From assembly GCF_004136635.1 (NCBI RefSeq), contig NZ_NOIU01000006.1, positions 1 to 39,954 of the forward strand: DNA of 39,954 bases, read 5' to 3'. The notes below the pieces were generated by a model. It saw only the letters and a list, made by a program, of their open reading frames with translations. It had not been told where the DNA came from and did not search any database. Every line of letters starts with the position of its first letter. The first letter of the stretch is position 1. Source of the stretch: Rothia halotolerans (GTDB taxonomy: Bacteria; Actinomycetota; Actinomycetes; Actinomycetales; Micrococcaceae). Of the stretch, positions 23,015-31,870 are shown piece by piece. The position numbers were made by a program, and so were the translations under genes.

Positions 23015-24322
23015 ATGTCAGCCGATCCCTGGAGCCCCTTCGTGACCCAGCAGACCGCCGCGTCCCAGCCCGCCGCCGACCCCTACCGGAAGCACTCCCG
23101 GTGGGGCGACTTCTCCCGCAAGGAGTCCATGGGCGGGGTCTTCCTCATCCTCGCGACCGTCCTCGCCCTGATCCTCGCCAACTCCGGCGCCGCCGGAGGG
23201 TACTTCGGCGTGCGGGACCACTACCTCGGCGTCGAGCTGGGCTCCCTGGACCTGCGCCTGTCCATCGGGCACTGGGCCGCCGACGGGCTGCTCGCGGTGT
23301 TCTTCTTCATCGTCGGGCTGGAGCTGAAGAAGGAGTTCGTGATCGGGGACCTCCGCCGCCCGGGCAAGGCGGCGGTGCCGATCGCCGCCGCGGTGGGCGG
23401 CGTCGCGCTGCCCGCCCTCATCTACCTGGCCCTCACCGCGGGCCGGGGCGCCGAGGCCGTGGGCGGCTGGGCCATCCCCACCGCCACCGACATCGCCTTC
23501 GCGGTCTCGGTGCTGGCCGTGATCGGCTCGCACCTGCCCGCCGCCCTGCGCATGTTCCTGCTGACCCTGGCCGTGGTGGACGACCTGATCGCCATCACCA
23601 TCATCGCCGTGTTCTACACCTCCGACCTGCGCATCGGCTTCCTCGCCCTCGCGCTGATCCCGCTGGTCGCCTTCGCCCTGGCGGCGCGGTACGCGGAGCG
23701 GTTCCTGACCACCAGGACCTGGGGACCGTGGCTCGTGCTGCTGCCGCTGGGCGTGGTGACGTGGGCGCTGTTCCTCGGCTCCGGGGTGCACGCGACCATC
23801 GCGGGCGTCCTGCTGGCCTTCTGCGTCCCGGCCGCCCGGACCCGCCGGACGCCCGACGACGCAGCCGTCGGCCTCTCCGAGGTCCTCGAGCACCGGGTGC
23901 GGCCCCTCTCCGCCACCGTGTGCGTGCCGATCTTCGCGTTCTTCTCCGCCGGCGTGGCCGTCGGCGGCTTCTCGGGCCTCGCGGAGTCGGTGACCTCCGC
24001 GGTGGGGCTCGGCATCATCGCGGGGCTCGTGCTGGGCAAGTGCGTCGGGATCTTCGTCACCACTTGGCTGGTCACCCGCGTGCCGGGGCTCGAGCTGGAC
24101 CGCGACATCGCGTGGGTCGACGTCGTGGGGCTCGCCCTGGTGGCCGGCATCGGGTTCACCGTGTCCCTGCTGATCGCCGAGCTGAGCTTCGGCGTCGGGT
24201 CGGAGCTGAACGACGCCGCCAAGGTCGGCATCCTCACCGGCTCGCTGCTGGCGGCGGTGCTCGGCTCGGCGCTGCTCGCCGTCCGGAACGCGCACTACCG
24301 CCGCCTCGCCAGCGCCGCCTGA
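23015..24322 (+). CDS. nhaA: Na+/H+ antiporter NhaA
   Basis: Integral membrane antiporter of about 435 aa that exports sodium in exchange for protons, giving pH and salt tolerance. Ion-site aspartates are present: D159 in ATDIAFAVSVLA and D189-D190 in VVDDLIAITI, matching D133/D163/D164 of E. coli NhaA. Also seen: FFFIVGLELKKEFVIGDL and FFSAGVAVGGF. ATG 23015 has a weak ribosome-binding site; GTG 23042 with GGAG 7 nt upstream is an alternative 9 codons in. Lies between a MarR regulator and the lysX operon. Confidence 0.93.
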   Translation: MSADPWSPFVTQQTAASQPAADPYRKHSRWGDFSRKESMGGVFLILATVLALILANSGAAGGYFGVRDHYLGVELGSLDLRLSIGHWAADGLLAVFFFIVGLELKKEFVIGDLRRPGKAAVPIAAAVGGVALPALIYLALTAGRGAEAVGGWAIPTATDIAFAVSVLAVIGSHLPAALRMFLLTLAVVDDLIAITIIAVFYTSDLRIGFLALALIPLVAFALAARYAERFLTTRTWGPWLVLLPLGVVTWALFLGSGVHATIAGVLLAFCVPAARTRRTPDDAAVGLSEVLEHRVRPLSATVCVPIFAFFSAGVAVGGFSGLAESVTSAVGLGIIAGLVLGKCVGIFVTTWLVTRVPGLELDRDIAWVDVVGLALVAGIGFTVSLLIAELSFGVGSELNDAAKVGILTGSLLAAVLGSALLAVRNAHYRRLASAA

Positions 24323-24403
24323 GACGCGCGTACCGGGATCGCGCGGCGAACTCCCACGCGTCGTCCGTGGAGAACCTCGGGCGCCGGCCGTAATGTGATG
24401 GAT

Positions 24404-24409
24404 TATAGT
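24404..24409 (+). promoter_or_regulatory. putative -10 of the hydrolase-lysX operon
   Basis: TATAGT in an AT-rich patch 28 nt before the ATG at 24437. No convincing -35 is seen at the expected distance. Confidence 0.4.
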
Positions 24410-24436
24410 ACAGGCGCCGGGCGATGCGGGGGACAG

Positions 24437-25609
24437 ATGGCGGACTTCTTCGAGCTGACGTCGTGGGGCCTCGTCGGGACCGTCGCGGCGGTCACGGCGG
24501 CCGTGTTCGCCGCCGCCGTCGTCGTCATCCCGCGGATGCGGCGGCGCAGCCTGCGCACCCACCTGGCCCAGGCCGTCTCGCTGCTGCTGGTCTCGGTGCT
24601 GGTCCTGCTCAGCACGGGGCTGCTGCTGAACAAGCAGAACAACTGGTTCTCCTCCTGGGCCGACCTCTTCGCCGACCCCTCCGCCATCGGGAACGTCAGC
24701 TCCCAGGTCTACGGCTCGACGCCGGCCGCGGACGTCACCCCCGCCGAGGTCTCCCAGCAGGCCAGCGACCTCCAGGCCCACCCGGCGTCGAACCCCGACT
24801 TCGGCTCCCGCCTGGACCAGGACGCCCAGCAGGGGCAGTACCTCTCCTTCTCCCTGCCCGGCTCGCAGAGCGGCCAGACCTACGACGTCACCCTCTGGCT
24901 GCCCGCCTCCTACCTGCAGCACCCCGACCGGTTCTACCCGGTCGTCCTGGGCTTCACCGGCTTCCCCGGCTCGCCGGACACCTACTCCGAGTCGGTGGAC
25001 TACGGGCAGAGGATCGAGGACGCCGTGGCGGCGGGGAAGATGCGGGAGGCGATCATGGTGATCCCCGACGTCTTCCCCGGCACCTACGACAGCGAGTGCG
25101 TGGACGGCACGAAGTCCCAGGACGGCGTGGAGACCCCCCGCGTCGAGACCTACGTGACCCGGGACCTGGTGCCCTGGGTCGAGAACAACCTCCGCGTGAT
25201 CAACTCCCCCGGCGCTTGGAGCACCGAGGGCTACAGCGCCGGCGGCTGGTGCGCGGCGATGCTGCCCCTGCGGCACCCCGACCTGTTCGGCTCCGGCATG
25301 GTCCAGTCCGGCTACTTCTCCCCCATCTACTCCGAGGGCCAGGAGTGGACGGATCCGAAAGACCCGAAGTACGACCTCGCCCGGATCGCCTCCACGGAGA
25401 AGCCCGCCGTGAACCTGCACTACTTCTCCAGCGAGGCCGACTCCCTCTCCTGGCCCTCCCTGGAGGCCTTCCGCGGCAGCGTCTTCCCGCCCACCTCCCT
25501 GACCGCCGAGTACGTGCCCGCCGGCGGGCACACCCTCGACGTCTGGATCCCCGGCATGGAGCGGGGCCTCGAGTGGCTCGGCTCCACCAGCCCCTACTTC
25601 GCCCCCTGA
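24437..25609 (+). CDS. membrane-anchored alpha/beta-hydrolase (esterase) upstream of lysX
   Basis: A 390-aa protein with two N-terminal membrane helices (about 10-30 and 45-62), then an extracytoplasmic esterase domain. Seen: YDVTLWLPASYLQHPDRFYPVVLGFTG, MVIPDVFPGTYDSECVDG, nucleophile motif GYSAGGW, and C-terminal VPAGGHTLDVWIPGMERGL with the candidate catalytic His. ATG 24437 is preceded by GGGGGA; an earlier ATG (24395) lies before the -10 and is less likely. lysX begins 44 nt downstream. Hydrolases beside aminoacyl-phosphatidylglycerol synthases in other bacteria can remove the amino acid from the lipid; that role, or an acyl transfer on the outer face, is inferred. Confidence 0.85.
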   Translation: MADFFELTSWGLVGTVAAVTAAVFAAAVVVIPRMRRRSLRTHLAQAVSLLLVSVLVLLSTGLLLNKQNNWFSSWADLFADPSAIGNVSSQVYGSTPAADVTPAEVSQQASDLQAHPASNPDFGSRLDQDAQQGQYLSFSLPGSQSGQTYDVTLWLPASYLQHPDRFYPVVLGFTGFPGSPDTYSESVDYGQRIEDAVAAGKMREAIMVIPDVFPGTYDSECVDGTKSQDGVETPRVETYVTRDLVPWVENNLRVINSPGAWSTEGYSAGGWCAAMLPLRHPDLFGSGMVQSGYFSPIYSEGQEWTDPKDPKYDLARIASTEKPAVNLHYFSSEADSLSWPSLEAFRGSVFPPTSLTAEYVPAGGHTLDVWIPGMERGLEWLGSTSPYFAP

Positions 25610-25653
25610 CCCCGCCGTGGGCCCCGCAGCCCGCACGACCGAAACGAGACAGC

Positions 25654-28600
25654 ATGAGCAGATCAGCCTCCCGGCGCACCGCCGCCGCGGAACGGGGCCG
25701 CGGCGAGCGCACGGCGCGCCTGATCACGTGGCTCTACGCCCTGGCCCTGATCGTGAACCTCGCCCTGCTGATCGCCAAGCCGCCGCGGGCCGGGTACACC
25801 CTCGTGGAGCTCCTGTTCGGCGTGGTGAACCTGCCGGTCGAGCGCAGCCTCATCAGCGTGGTGGTCTCCGGGGCGATCTTCTGGGCCCTGCTGCGGCGCA
25901 AGCGGGTGGGCCTGTTCGGGGCGATGTTCTTCCAGCTGATGGGGATCGTCATCGCGATCGCGCTCAGCCTCGTGGCCGTCCTCGGGGAGGAGGACGAGGA
26001 CCTCATGGCCAGCCTGCCGCTGATCAGCCCGATCTTCGACTACATCGGCGCCGTCGTCGCCGTGGTGATGCTGGTCCTGCTGTTCCGCGCCCGGCGCGCC
26101 TTCCCCGCCAAGGTCGGCGGGACCTCGTACGGCGCGGCGCTGGGGGTTCTGCTGCTCGGGGCAGGCGTCGCGGTGCTCGTCGCGTGGCTGATGGTGCCCG
26201 CCGGCTCCGCGTCGCAGATCGGCTCCCTGCTGCTGAACGCCATGGGCATCACCTCGCCCAGCATCGGCGCCCAGCTGCCCCACGTCCGCCACTGGCAGGT
26301 GCAGGTCATCGCCACCGTCTACGGCCTGGCCGCCATCGCCGCGATCCTGGTCTTCCTCCGCTCGGGCAAGCCGACCCACTCCTGGTCCGGGGAGCAGGAG
26401 GTGCGCCTGCGCGGGCTGCTGCACGAGTACGGCCACCAGGACTCCCTCTCCTACTTCGCCACCCGGCGCGACAAGTCGACCGTCTTCTCCCCCGACGGGC
26501 GCGCCGCCGTCTCCTACCGCGTGATCCGCTCGGTCTCGCTCGCCTCGGGCGACCCGGTGGGCGACCCCGCCTCCTGGGACGCGGCGATCGACGCCTGGAA
26601 GCGGGAGGCCCGCACCTACGCCTGGATCCCGGCCGCCATCAGCGCCGGCGAGGCCGGGGCCCGGGCCTACGTGCGCGCGGGGATGGCGGTGATCCCCATG
26701 GGCGACGAGGCGATCCTGCACCCCGGCCGCTTCTCCCTCAACAACACCTCCATGACCGAGCTGCGGCACACGGTCTCCCGCCTCTCCCGGGCGGGGATGA
26801 CCTACCGGATCCGCCGCCACGGCGAGCTCTCCGAGGCGGAGCTGCGCGAGCTGCTGGAGCGCTCGGAGGCCTGGCGCCACGGCGGCGCCGAGCGCGGGTT
26901 CTCGATGGCGCTGAACCGCCTGGGCGACCCGGCCGACTCCCGCTGCCTCCTGCTCACCGCGCACACCGCCGACGGCGAGCCGGTGGGTCTGCTCTCCTTC
27001 GTCCCCTGGGGCTCTACCGGCGTCTCCCTGGACGTGATGCGCCGCGCCCCCGACTCCCCCAACGGCACCACCGAGTTCATGATCGTCAAGCTCATGGAGG
27101 AGGCGGATGGCCTGGGCGTCTCGCGGGTCTCGCTGAACTTCGCGATGTTCCGGGAGACCTTCGCGCGCTCGCAGGAGATCGGCGCCAGCGCGCTGACCCG
27201 GCTGAACTCCTCCGTGCTGGGGGTGCTCGACAGGTTCCTGCAGCTGGAGCGCCTCTACACCTTCAACCAGAAGTTCGCGCCGGACTGGGTGCCGCGCTTC
27301 CTCTGCGTCGACTCCCGGGTCTCCACGCTCAACGTCGGCGTCTCCGCCGGCATCGCCGAGGGCTTCCTCCCCCAGGCGCTGGCGCGCACGCCCTCCGCGG
27401 AGGGCACGCTGACGCCCGAGGAGCTGGAGCGCGTGCGGGAGGTCGAGCGACACCGGCTGGCCGCGGAGGACCTGACGCCGCGGTGGTCCGACCAGACCCG
27501 CCACCGCATCGAGCACCTGCGGCAGATGCGCGAGGCCGGGTACGAGCCGTATCCCAAGGGCACCGGCGAGGGCATGACCGTGGGCGAGCTGGCCCGGCGG
27601 ATCGAGGCCGGGGCCGCGGGCGCGAGCGGAGCCGAGTCGCTCTGCGTGACCGGCCGCGTCCGGGCGATCCGCCGCCACGGCGGGGTGGCCTTCCTCGACC
27701 TGGTGGAGCACGGCGTCGTCGTCCAGGCGGTCCTCGAGGAGGCCGCGTGCGGACCGGAGACGCGGGGGCGGACGCGCTGGGTCGACACCGGGGACCACCT
27801 GCTGCTGCGCGGCCGGGCCGGCGCCTCCCGAAACGGGACGCCGTCGCTGCTGGTCGAGTCGTGGGAGCTCATCTCCAAGTGCCTCCACCCGATCCCCTTC
27901 GACTCCTTCACCGACCCGGAGGCCCGGCTCCGGCGCCGCTCGATGGACCTGATCGTCAATCCCGAGGAGTCCCGGCGGCTGCGCATCCGCTCGGCCACGA
28001 TCCGCTCGATCCGGCGGACCCTGGACGAGCGCGGCTTCCTCGAGGTCGAGACGCCGATGCTCAACGTCGTCCACGGCGGCGCCTCGGCCCGGCCGTTCAA
28101 GACCTTCATCAACGCCTACGGCGTCGACCTGACCCTGCGCATCGCCCCCGAGCTGTACCTCAAGCGCCTCGTGGTGGGGGACATGGGCCCGGTCTACGAG
28201 CTGGGCCGGGACTTCCGCAACGAGGGCGCCGACGCGACCCACAACCCCGAGTTCACGGTCCTGGAGGCCTACCGGCCGCACGAGGACTACATGGGCATGA
28301 AGCGCCTGACCGAGCGGATGCTCAAGGACGCCGCCCGGGAGGTCTTCGGCCGCGAGGTCCTGCCGCTGCGGCTCGGGCCGGACCCGAAGGACCCGCAGGA
28401 GCCCGCCGAGCTGGTGGACGTCTCCGGGCCGTGGCCGGTGGTCTCCGTGTGCCAGGCGCTGTCCGACGCCGTGGGCCGTCCCATCACGCTGGGGACAGAC
28501 ATCGAGGTCCTCCTGGAGCTGGCCCGCCAGCACGAGATCCACGTCCGGGACGACATGGGCCCGGGCGCGATCATCGAGGAGCTCTACGGCGAGCTCGTGG

Positions 28601-29031
28601 AGGCCAGGACCTCCCGGCCCACGTTCTACAGGGACTTCCCCGTGGAGACCTCGCCCCTGGCCGGCCCCCACCGCACCGAGCCCGGCCTGGCGGAGCGCTG
28701 GGACCTGGTGATCAACGGGACCGAGATGGGCACCGCCTACTCCGAGATGGCCGACGCGCTGGAGCAGCGTCGCCGGCTGACCGAGCAGTCGCTGAAGGCC
28801 GCGGCCGGCGACCTCGAGGCGATGCAGGTGGACGAGGACTTCCTCGACGCCCTGGAGACCGGGATGCCGCCCACCGGCGGGCTCGGCATCGGCGTCGACC
28901 GCTTGATCATGATGCTGACCGGTGCGCCGATCCGCGGCGTGCTGGCCTTCCCCTTCGTCCGCCCGGGCACCGGCACCCGCGCGCGGAGCGCGGCCAGGAC
29001 GGCCGCGGAGCAGGGGCCCGCGGCCGGATGA
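25654..29031 (+). CDS. lysX: bifunctional lysylphosphatidylglycerol synthetase / lysine-tRNA ligase LysX
   Basis: A 1125-aa membrane enzyme that charges tRNA-Lys and transfers lysine to phosphatidylglycerol, giving resistance to cationic antimicrobials. Domains in order: membrane segments (about 20-230); MprF/DUF2156 transferase (about 247-550, with EVRLRGLLHEYGHQDSLSYFATRRDK and STVLGVLDRFLQLE-like region); OB-fold anticodon domain (about 655-740, SLCVTGRVRAIRRHGGVAFLD); class II synthetase core with motif 2 GRDFRNEGADATHNPEFT (about 851) and motif 3 GLGIGVDRLIMM (about 1076). Length fits mycobacterial LysX (about 1170). ATG 25654 has only a weak upstream purine tract. The next gene overlaps its stop. 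Confidence 0.95.
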   Translation: MSRSASRRTAAAERGRGERTARLITWLYALALIVNLALLIAKPPRAGYTLVELLFGVVNLPVERSLISVVVSGAIFWALLRRKRVGLFGAMFFQLMGIVIAIALSLVAVLGEEDEDLMASLPLISPIFDYIGAVVAVVMLVLLFRARRAFPAKVGGTSYGAALGVLLLGAGVAVLVAWLMVPAGSASQIGSLLLNAMGITSPSIGAQLPHVRHWQVQVIATVYGLAAIAAILVFLRSGKPTHSWSGEQEVRLRGLLHEYGHQDSLSYFATRRDKSTVFSPDGRAAVSYRVIRSVSLASGDPVGDPASWDAAIDAWKREARTYAWIPAAISAGEAGARAYVRAGMAVIPMGDEAILHPGRFSLNNTSMTELRHTVSRLSRAGMTYRIRRHGELSEAELRELLERSEAWRHGGAERGFSMALNRLGDPADSRCLLLTAHTADGEPVGLLSFVPWGSTGVSLDVMRRAPDSPNGTTEFMIVKLMEEADGLGVSRVSLNFAMFRETFARSQEIGASALTRLNSSVLGVLDRFLQLERLYTFNQKFAPDWVPRFLCVDSRVSTLNVGVSAGIAEGFLPQALARTPSAEGTLTPEELERVREVERHRLAAEDLTPRWSDQTRHRIEHLRQMREAGYEPYPKGTGEGMTVGELARRIEAGAAGASGAESLCVTGRVRAIRRHGGVAFLDLVEHGVVVQAVLEEAACGPETRGRTRWVDTGDHLLLRGRAGASRNGTPSLLVESWELISKCLHPIPFDSFTDPEARLRRRSMDLIVNPEESRRLRIRSATIRSIRRTLDERGFLEVETPMLNVVHGGASARPFKTFINAYGVDLTLRIAPELYLKRLVVGDMGPVYELGRDFRNEGADATHNPEFTVLEAYRPHEDYMGMKRLTERMLKDAAREVFGREVLPLRLGPDPKDPQEPAELVDVSGPWPVVSVCQALSDAVGRPITLGTDIEVLLELARQHEIHVRDDMGPGAIIEELYGELVEARTSRPTFYRDFPVETSPLAGPHRTEPGLAERWDLVINGTEMGTAYSEMADALEQRRRLTEQSLKAAAGDLEAMQVDEDFLDALETGMPPTGGLGIGVDRLIMMLTGAPIRGVLAFPFVRPGTGTRARSAARTAAEQGPAAG

Positions 29032-29750
29032 TGGAGCCCGGTGCGTTCATCGCCTCCGCGGGCGCGCTGGGCCTGGGCGGCCTGGACCCCGCTCCCCCGC
29101 TCATCGCGGCCGTCTACATGGCCTCCCGGCCGGCGAGCAGCCCGCACGCCGCGCGGCGGGTCCGGCGCGCGGTGCTGGCCTTCGGGATCGTGCTGATCGG
29201 CGGGACCGCGCTGTGGGGGATCGCGCTCTCCCTGCTGGTCGGCGAGCGCCTGGACGCGATCCCGTGGGGGCACCTGCTGCGGGCCGGCGCGGTGGTCGCA
29301 TGGATGGAGGTCGCCGCCGCGCTGGCGGGCCTGGTCTACGCGGTCTGCCGGTGGAGGCGCCGGAACCGGGCGCCCGAGGCGGAGCGGGACCGCAGCTTCG
29401 CCGGCCTGCTGCTGGTCGCGGTGGGATTCGTGGCGCTCGTGACCTCGGATCCACCCTTCGTCCTGGCCACCGGGCTCTCGGGGCACCAGCCGCTGTGGGC
29501 CGTCGTGGTGGGGATGGGCCTGTGGACGCTCGTCTCACAGGCCCCGCTGGCGGTGCTGTGCGGAGCCGTCATGGCGAACCAGCACCGGCGGGCGGCCCGG
29601 CTGATCGGGAGGGCCTGGGCGGCGGCGCGGCGCTGGGTGAACCTGATCCTCCCCCTCGGCGTCGCGGCGGTCTGCGCCCTCATGCTCCTCGACGCCGGCA
29701 AGTACCTCCTCCTCGGCAGGTTCCTCATCGACCCCTCCGGGCAGCTCTGA
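29028..29750 (+). CDS. hypothetical multi-pass membrane protein of the lysX operon
   Basis: Not assigned to a named family. A 240-aa integral membrane protein with about six helices, beginning FIASAGALGLGGLDPAPPLIAAVYMASR, with a charged loop (CRWRRRNRAPEAERDRSF) near the middle and a final helix ending YLLLGRFLIDPSGQL. The first helix resembles the start of LysE/GAP-type exporters, but the PGP-type motif is not clear. ATG 29028 overlaps the lysX stop (ATGA); a second ATG follows directly. Coupling to lysX suggests a role in the same envelope pathway, such as lipid handling. Confidence 0.75.
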   Translation: MMEPGAFIASAGALGLGGLDPAPPLIAAVYMASRPASSPHAARRVRRAVLAFGIVLIGGTALWGIALSLLVGERLDAIPWGHLLRAGAVVAWMEVAAALAGLVYAVCRWRRRNRAPEAERDRSFAGLLLVAVGFVALVTSDPPFVLATGLSGHQPLWAVVVGMGLWTLVSQAPLAVLCGAVMANQHRRAARLIGRAWAAARRWVNLILPLGVAAVCALMLLDAGKYLLLGRFLIDPSGQL

Positions 29751-29889
29751 GCCCGACGGCGTCGCGGGACCCGGCCGCAATGTTCTCCTCCTCACCCTCC
29801 AGCGGGTAAGGTGACGCGCAACCGCACCGGCGCCGCGGCGATCCCGCGCCGGCCCGGGTGCCCCTGTCACTCGCTCGAAAGTTCACACC

Positions 29890-31389
29890 ATGGAAGCTTT
29901 GACCGAACTGGTCACCTCGATCGGCGACTCCGTCTGGAGCGTCATGTTCATCGTCCTGCTCGGCGTCGGCCTGTACCTGACCATCCGCACCGGCGCCGTG
30001 CAGTTCCGGGCCATCCCGGAGATGCTCCGCGTGGTGGGCGAGCCCGGCGGCAGGGGCCCCGACGGCCGGAAGCAGATCTCCTCCTTCCGGGCCTTCACGA
30101 TCTCGGCGGCCGCCCGCGTCGGCACCGGCAACATCGCCGGCGTCGCCCTGGCCATCAGCCTGGGCGGTCCCGGCGCCGTGTTCTGGATGTGGCTCATGGC
30201 CGCCATCGGGGGCGCCAGCGCCTTCGTCGAGTCGCTGCTGGCCCAGCTGTACAAGCACCACGGGCGCGACGCCTACGTCGGCGGGCCCGCCTACTACATG
30301 CAGCGCGGTCTCAAGGCCCGGTGGATGGGCATGATCTTCGCCGTCATCATCTGCATCACCTACGGCTTCGCCTTCAACTCGGTGCAGTCCAACTCGATCG
30401 TGGACGCCGTCTCCCAGTCCACCTCCTACTTCTCCGAGGGGCTCGCCGAGAGCCCCGGCCTGAAGGTCGTCATCGGCCTGGTCCTCGTGGCGGCCACGGC
30501 GCTGGTCATCTTCGGCGGCGTGCGCTCGATCTCGGCCGTCAGCCAGGTCGTCGTCCCGGTCATGGCCGTCCTGTACGTCCTGCTGGGCCTGATCGTCGTG
30601 GCGCTCAACATCGGCGAGGTCCCGGCGATGTTCATGCAGATCATCGAAGGGGCCTTCGGCATCCGGGAGTTCGTGACCGGCGGCCTGATCGGCGTGATCA
30701 TCACCGGCATGCGGCGCGGGCTGTTCTCCAACGAGGCGGGCATGGGCTCCTCCCCCAACGCCGGCGCCACCGCGGCCGTCTCCCACCCGGCCAAGCAGGG
30801 CCTGGTCCAGTCCCTCGGCGTCTACTTCGACACTATGATCATCTGCTCGATCACGGCCTTCATCGTGCTGCTGTCCAACCCGACGTTCGGCGACTCGGCG
30901 CAGGGCGCGGCGCTGACCCAGACCGCGCTCTCCGCGCAGCTGGGCGACTGGGCTCTGCACTTCCTGACGGTCGCGATCTTCCTGTTCGCCTTCACCTCGG
31001 TGATCGGCAACTACTACTACGGCGAGTCCAACATCCAGTTCCTCACCAACTCCACGGCGGCCCTGCAGGTCTACCGCATCCTGGTTCTCGCCTGCGTGTT
31101 CATCGGCGCGGTGATCGCCCTCGACCTCGCCTGGGCGGCCGCCGACCTCTTCATGGCGTTCATGGCCTTCCTCAACCTCATCGCCGTCGCGCTGCTGTCG
31201 AACGTGGCGGTGAAGGTCATGAAGCACTACCAGCGGGAGCGGAAGTCCGGCCAGGAGCCGATCTTCCGCGCCTCGGACCTGCCGGAGATCACCGGCGTCG
31301 AGGTGTGGGACGGCGACGACGAGGTGACCACGCGGCAGTTCTGGGTGGACCACTTCGCGGGCAAGAAGCAGAAGGCGGGGCGCCGCTAG
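29890..31389 (+). CDS. sodium:alanine/glycine symporter, AgcS family
   Basis: Integral membrane importer of 499 aa with about 10-11 helices that couples alanine or glycine uptake to sodium. Seen: the substrate/ion-site motif VGTGNIAGVALAISLGGPGAVFWMW, AFVESLLAQLYKHH, GGPAYYMQRGL, and RRGLFSNEAGMGSSPNAGATA. The C-terminal tail is hydrophilic (about 60 residues). ATG 29890 follows an AT-rich stretch without a clear ribosome-binding site. It is separated from the lysX operon by 139 bp and followed by two tandem hairpins, so it is probably monocistronic. Confidence 0.93.
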   Translation: MEALTELVTSIGDSVWSVMFIVLLGVGLYLTIRTGAVQFRAIPEMLRVVGEPGGRGPDGRKQISSFRAFTISAAARVGTGNIAGVALAISLGGPGAVFWMWLMAAIGGASAFVESLLAQLYKHHGRDAYVGGPAYYMQRGLKARWMGMIFAVIICITYGFAFNSVQSNSIVDAVSQSTSYFSEGLAESPGLKVVIGLVLVAATALVIFGGVRSISAVSQVVVPVMAVLYVLLGLIVVALNIGEVPAMFMQIIEGAFGIREFVTGGLIGVIITGMRRGLFSNEAGMGSSPNAGATAAVSHPAKQGLVQSLGVYFDTMIICSITAFIVLLSNPTFGDSAQGAALTQTALSAQLGDWALHFLTVAIFLFAFTSVIGNYYYGESNIQFLTNSTAALQVYRILVLACVFIGAVIALDLAWAAADLFMAFMAFLNLIAVALLSNVAVKVMKHYQRERKSGQEPIFRASDLPEITGVEVWDGDDEVTTRQFWVDHFAGKKQKAGRR

Positions 31390-31399
31390 GCTCCGGTCC

Positions 31400-31469
31400 G
31401 CCGCCCGTCACGCCTCCTCGTGGGGCGAGACGGGCGGCGCGTCAGCCGGACGTGAGACCTCGTCTCACG
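31400..31469 (+). terminator. two tandem hairpins after agcS
   Basis: First: GCCGCCCGTC (31400-31409) pairs with GACGGGCGGC (31429-31438), with CGCC/GGCG pairing inside. Second: CGTGAGAC (31451-31458) pairs with GTCTCACG (31462-31469), loop CTC. No T tract. Together they probably terminate agcS. Confidence 0.65.
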
Positions 31470-31563
31470 GAGAAACCACGGCGCCCGCGAGGGGGCCGCG
31501 TCGGCGGCGGGTTCGCTCTGCGCCGGCGGCGTCAAGACATGGCGGCAAGACATGGCGTGCAGC

Positions 31564-31673
31564 CAACTAGCGCTTTTCGGAGGTTTCCTGCCGGAAATCT
31601 GCCGCCCGTGCCTCCGCACGGGTCATGAGCCGCTTCTGTTTTTCGGAACGAAACCTCCGAAAAGCGCTAGTTG
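31564..31673. repeat. 110-bp element with perfect 24-bp inverted ends (MITE-like or structured RNA)
   Basis: Left arm 31564-31587 and right arm 31650-31673 are exact inverse complements; the arms begin CAACTAGCGC and end GCGCTAGTTG. The 62-nt interior has a 7-bp hairpin, CCCGTGC (31605-31611) with GCACGGG (31616-31622). The element is flanked on both sides by AGC (31561-31563 and 31674-31676), which could be a 3-bp target duplication. Each arm's inner end can also fold locally (TTTCC-TGCC-GGAAA; TTTCG-GAA-CGAAA). No transposase inside. Confidence 0.7.
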
Positions 31674-31870
31674 AGCACACCTCCATGCTTTCCCCACGGT
31701 TGTCCCTTTTCCACGCAGACGGCCCTCCCCGCCCCCCCTCATCCCCCTCCCCAAACGCCCAGGATCCCCGCCACGATGGTCGCCGAGCGCACGCCTCGCG
31801 GGGTCATCCGGAGGAGCGAGCGGGACGGCGTCGTGACACAATGGACGCGCACAACTCTTGGGAGGTCAGC

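Larger units (their letters stand above)
31390..31870. other. 480-bp gene-free region with hairpins, tandem repeat and inverted-repeat element
   Basis: No convincing gene. It contains, in order: the two agcS hairpins; a 13-bp tandem repeat (CAAGACATGGCGG at 31533-31545, then CAAGACATGGCGT at 31546-31558); the 110-bp inverted-repeat element (31564-31673); a C/T-rich tract (about 31720-31760); and the ribosome-binding site of the ArsD-like gene (GGAGG, 31861-31865). Confidence 0.6.

Noticed and set aside
25663-28671. Very long open frame on the minus strand across lysX (about 1000 codons)
   Set aside because: It mirrors the GC-rich third-position bias of lysX, has low-complexity Gly/Arg/Asp/His composition and no domain; lysX on the plus strand is unmistakable.
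31625-31870. N-terminal extension of the ArsD-like gene from an upstream ATG within the inverted-repeat element
   Set aside because: The extension is low-complexity and crosses the repeat; GGAGG 5 nt before GTG 31871 fixes the start.
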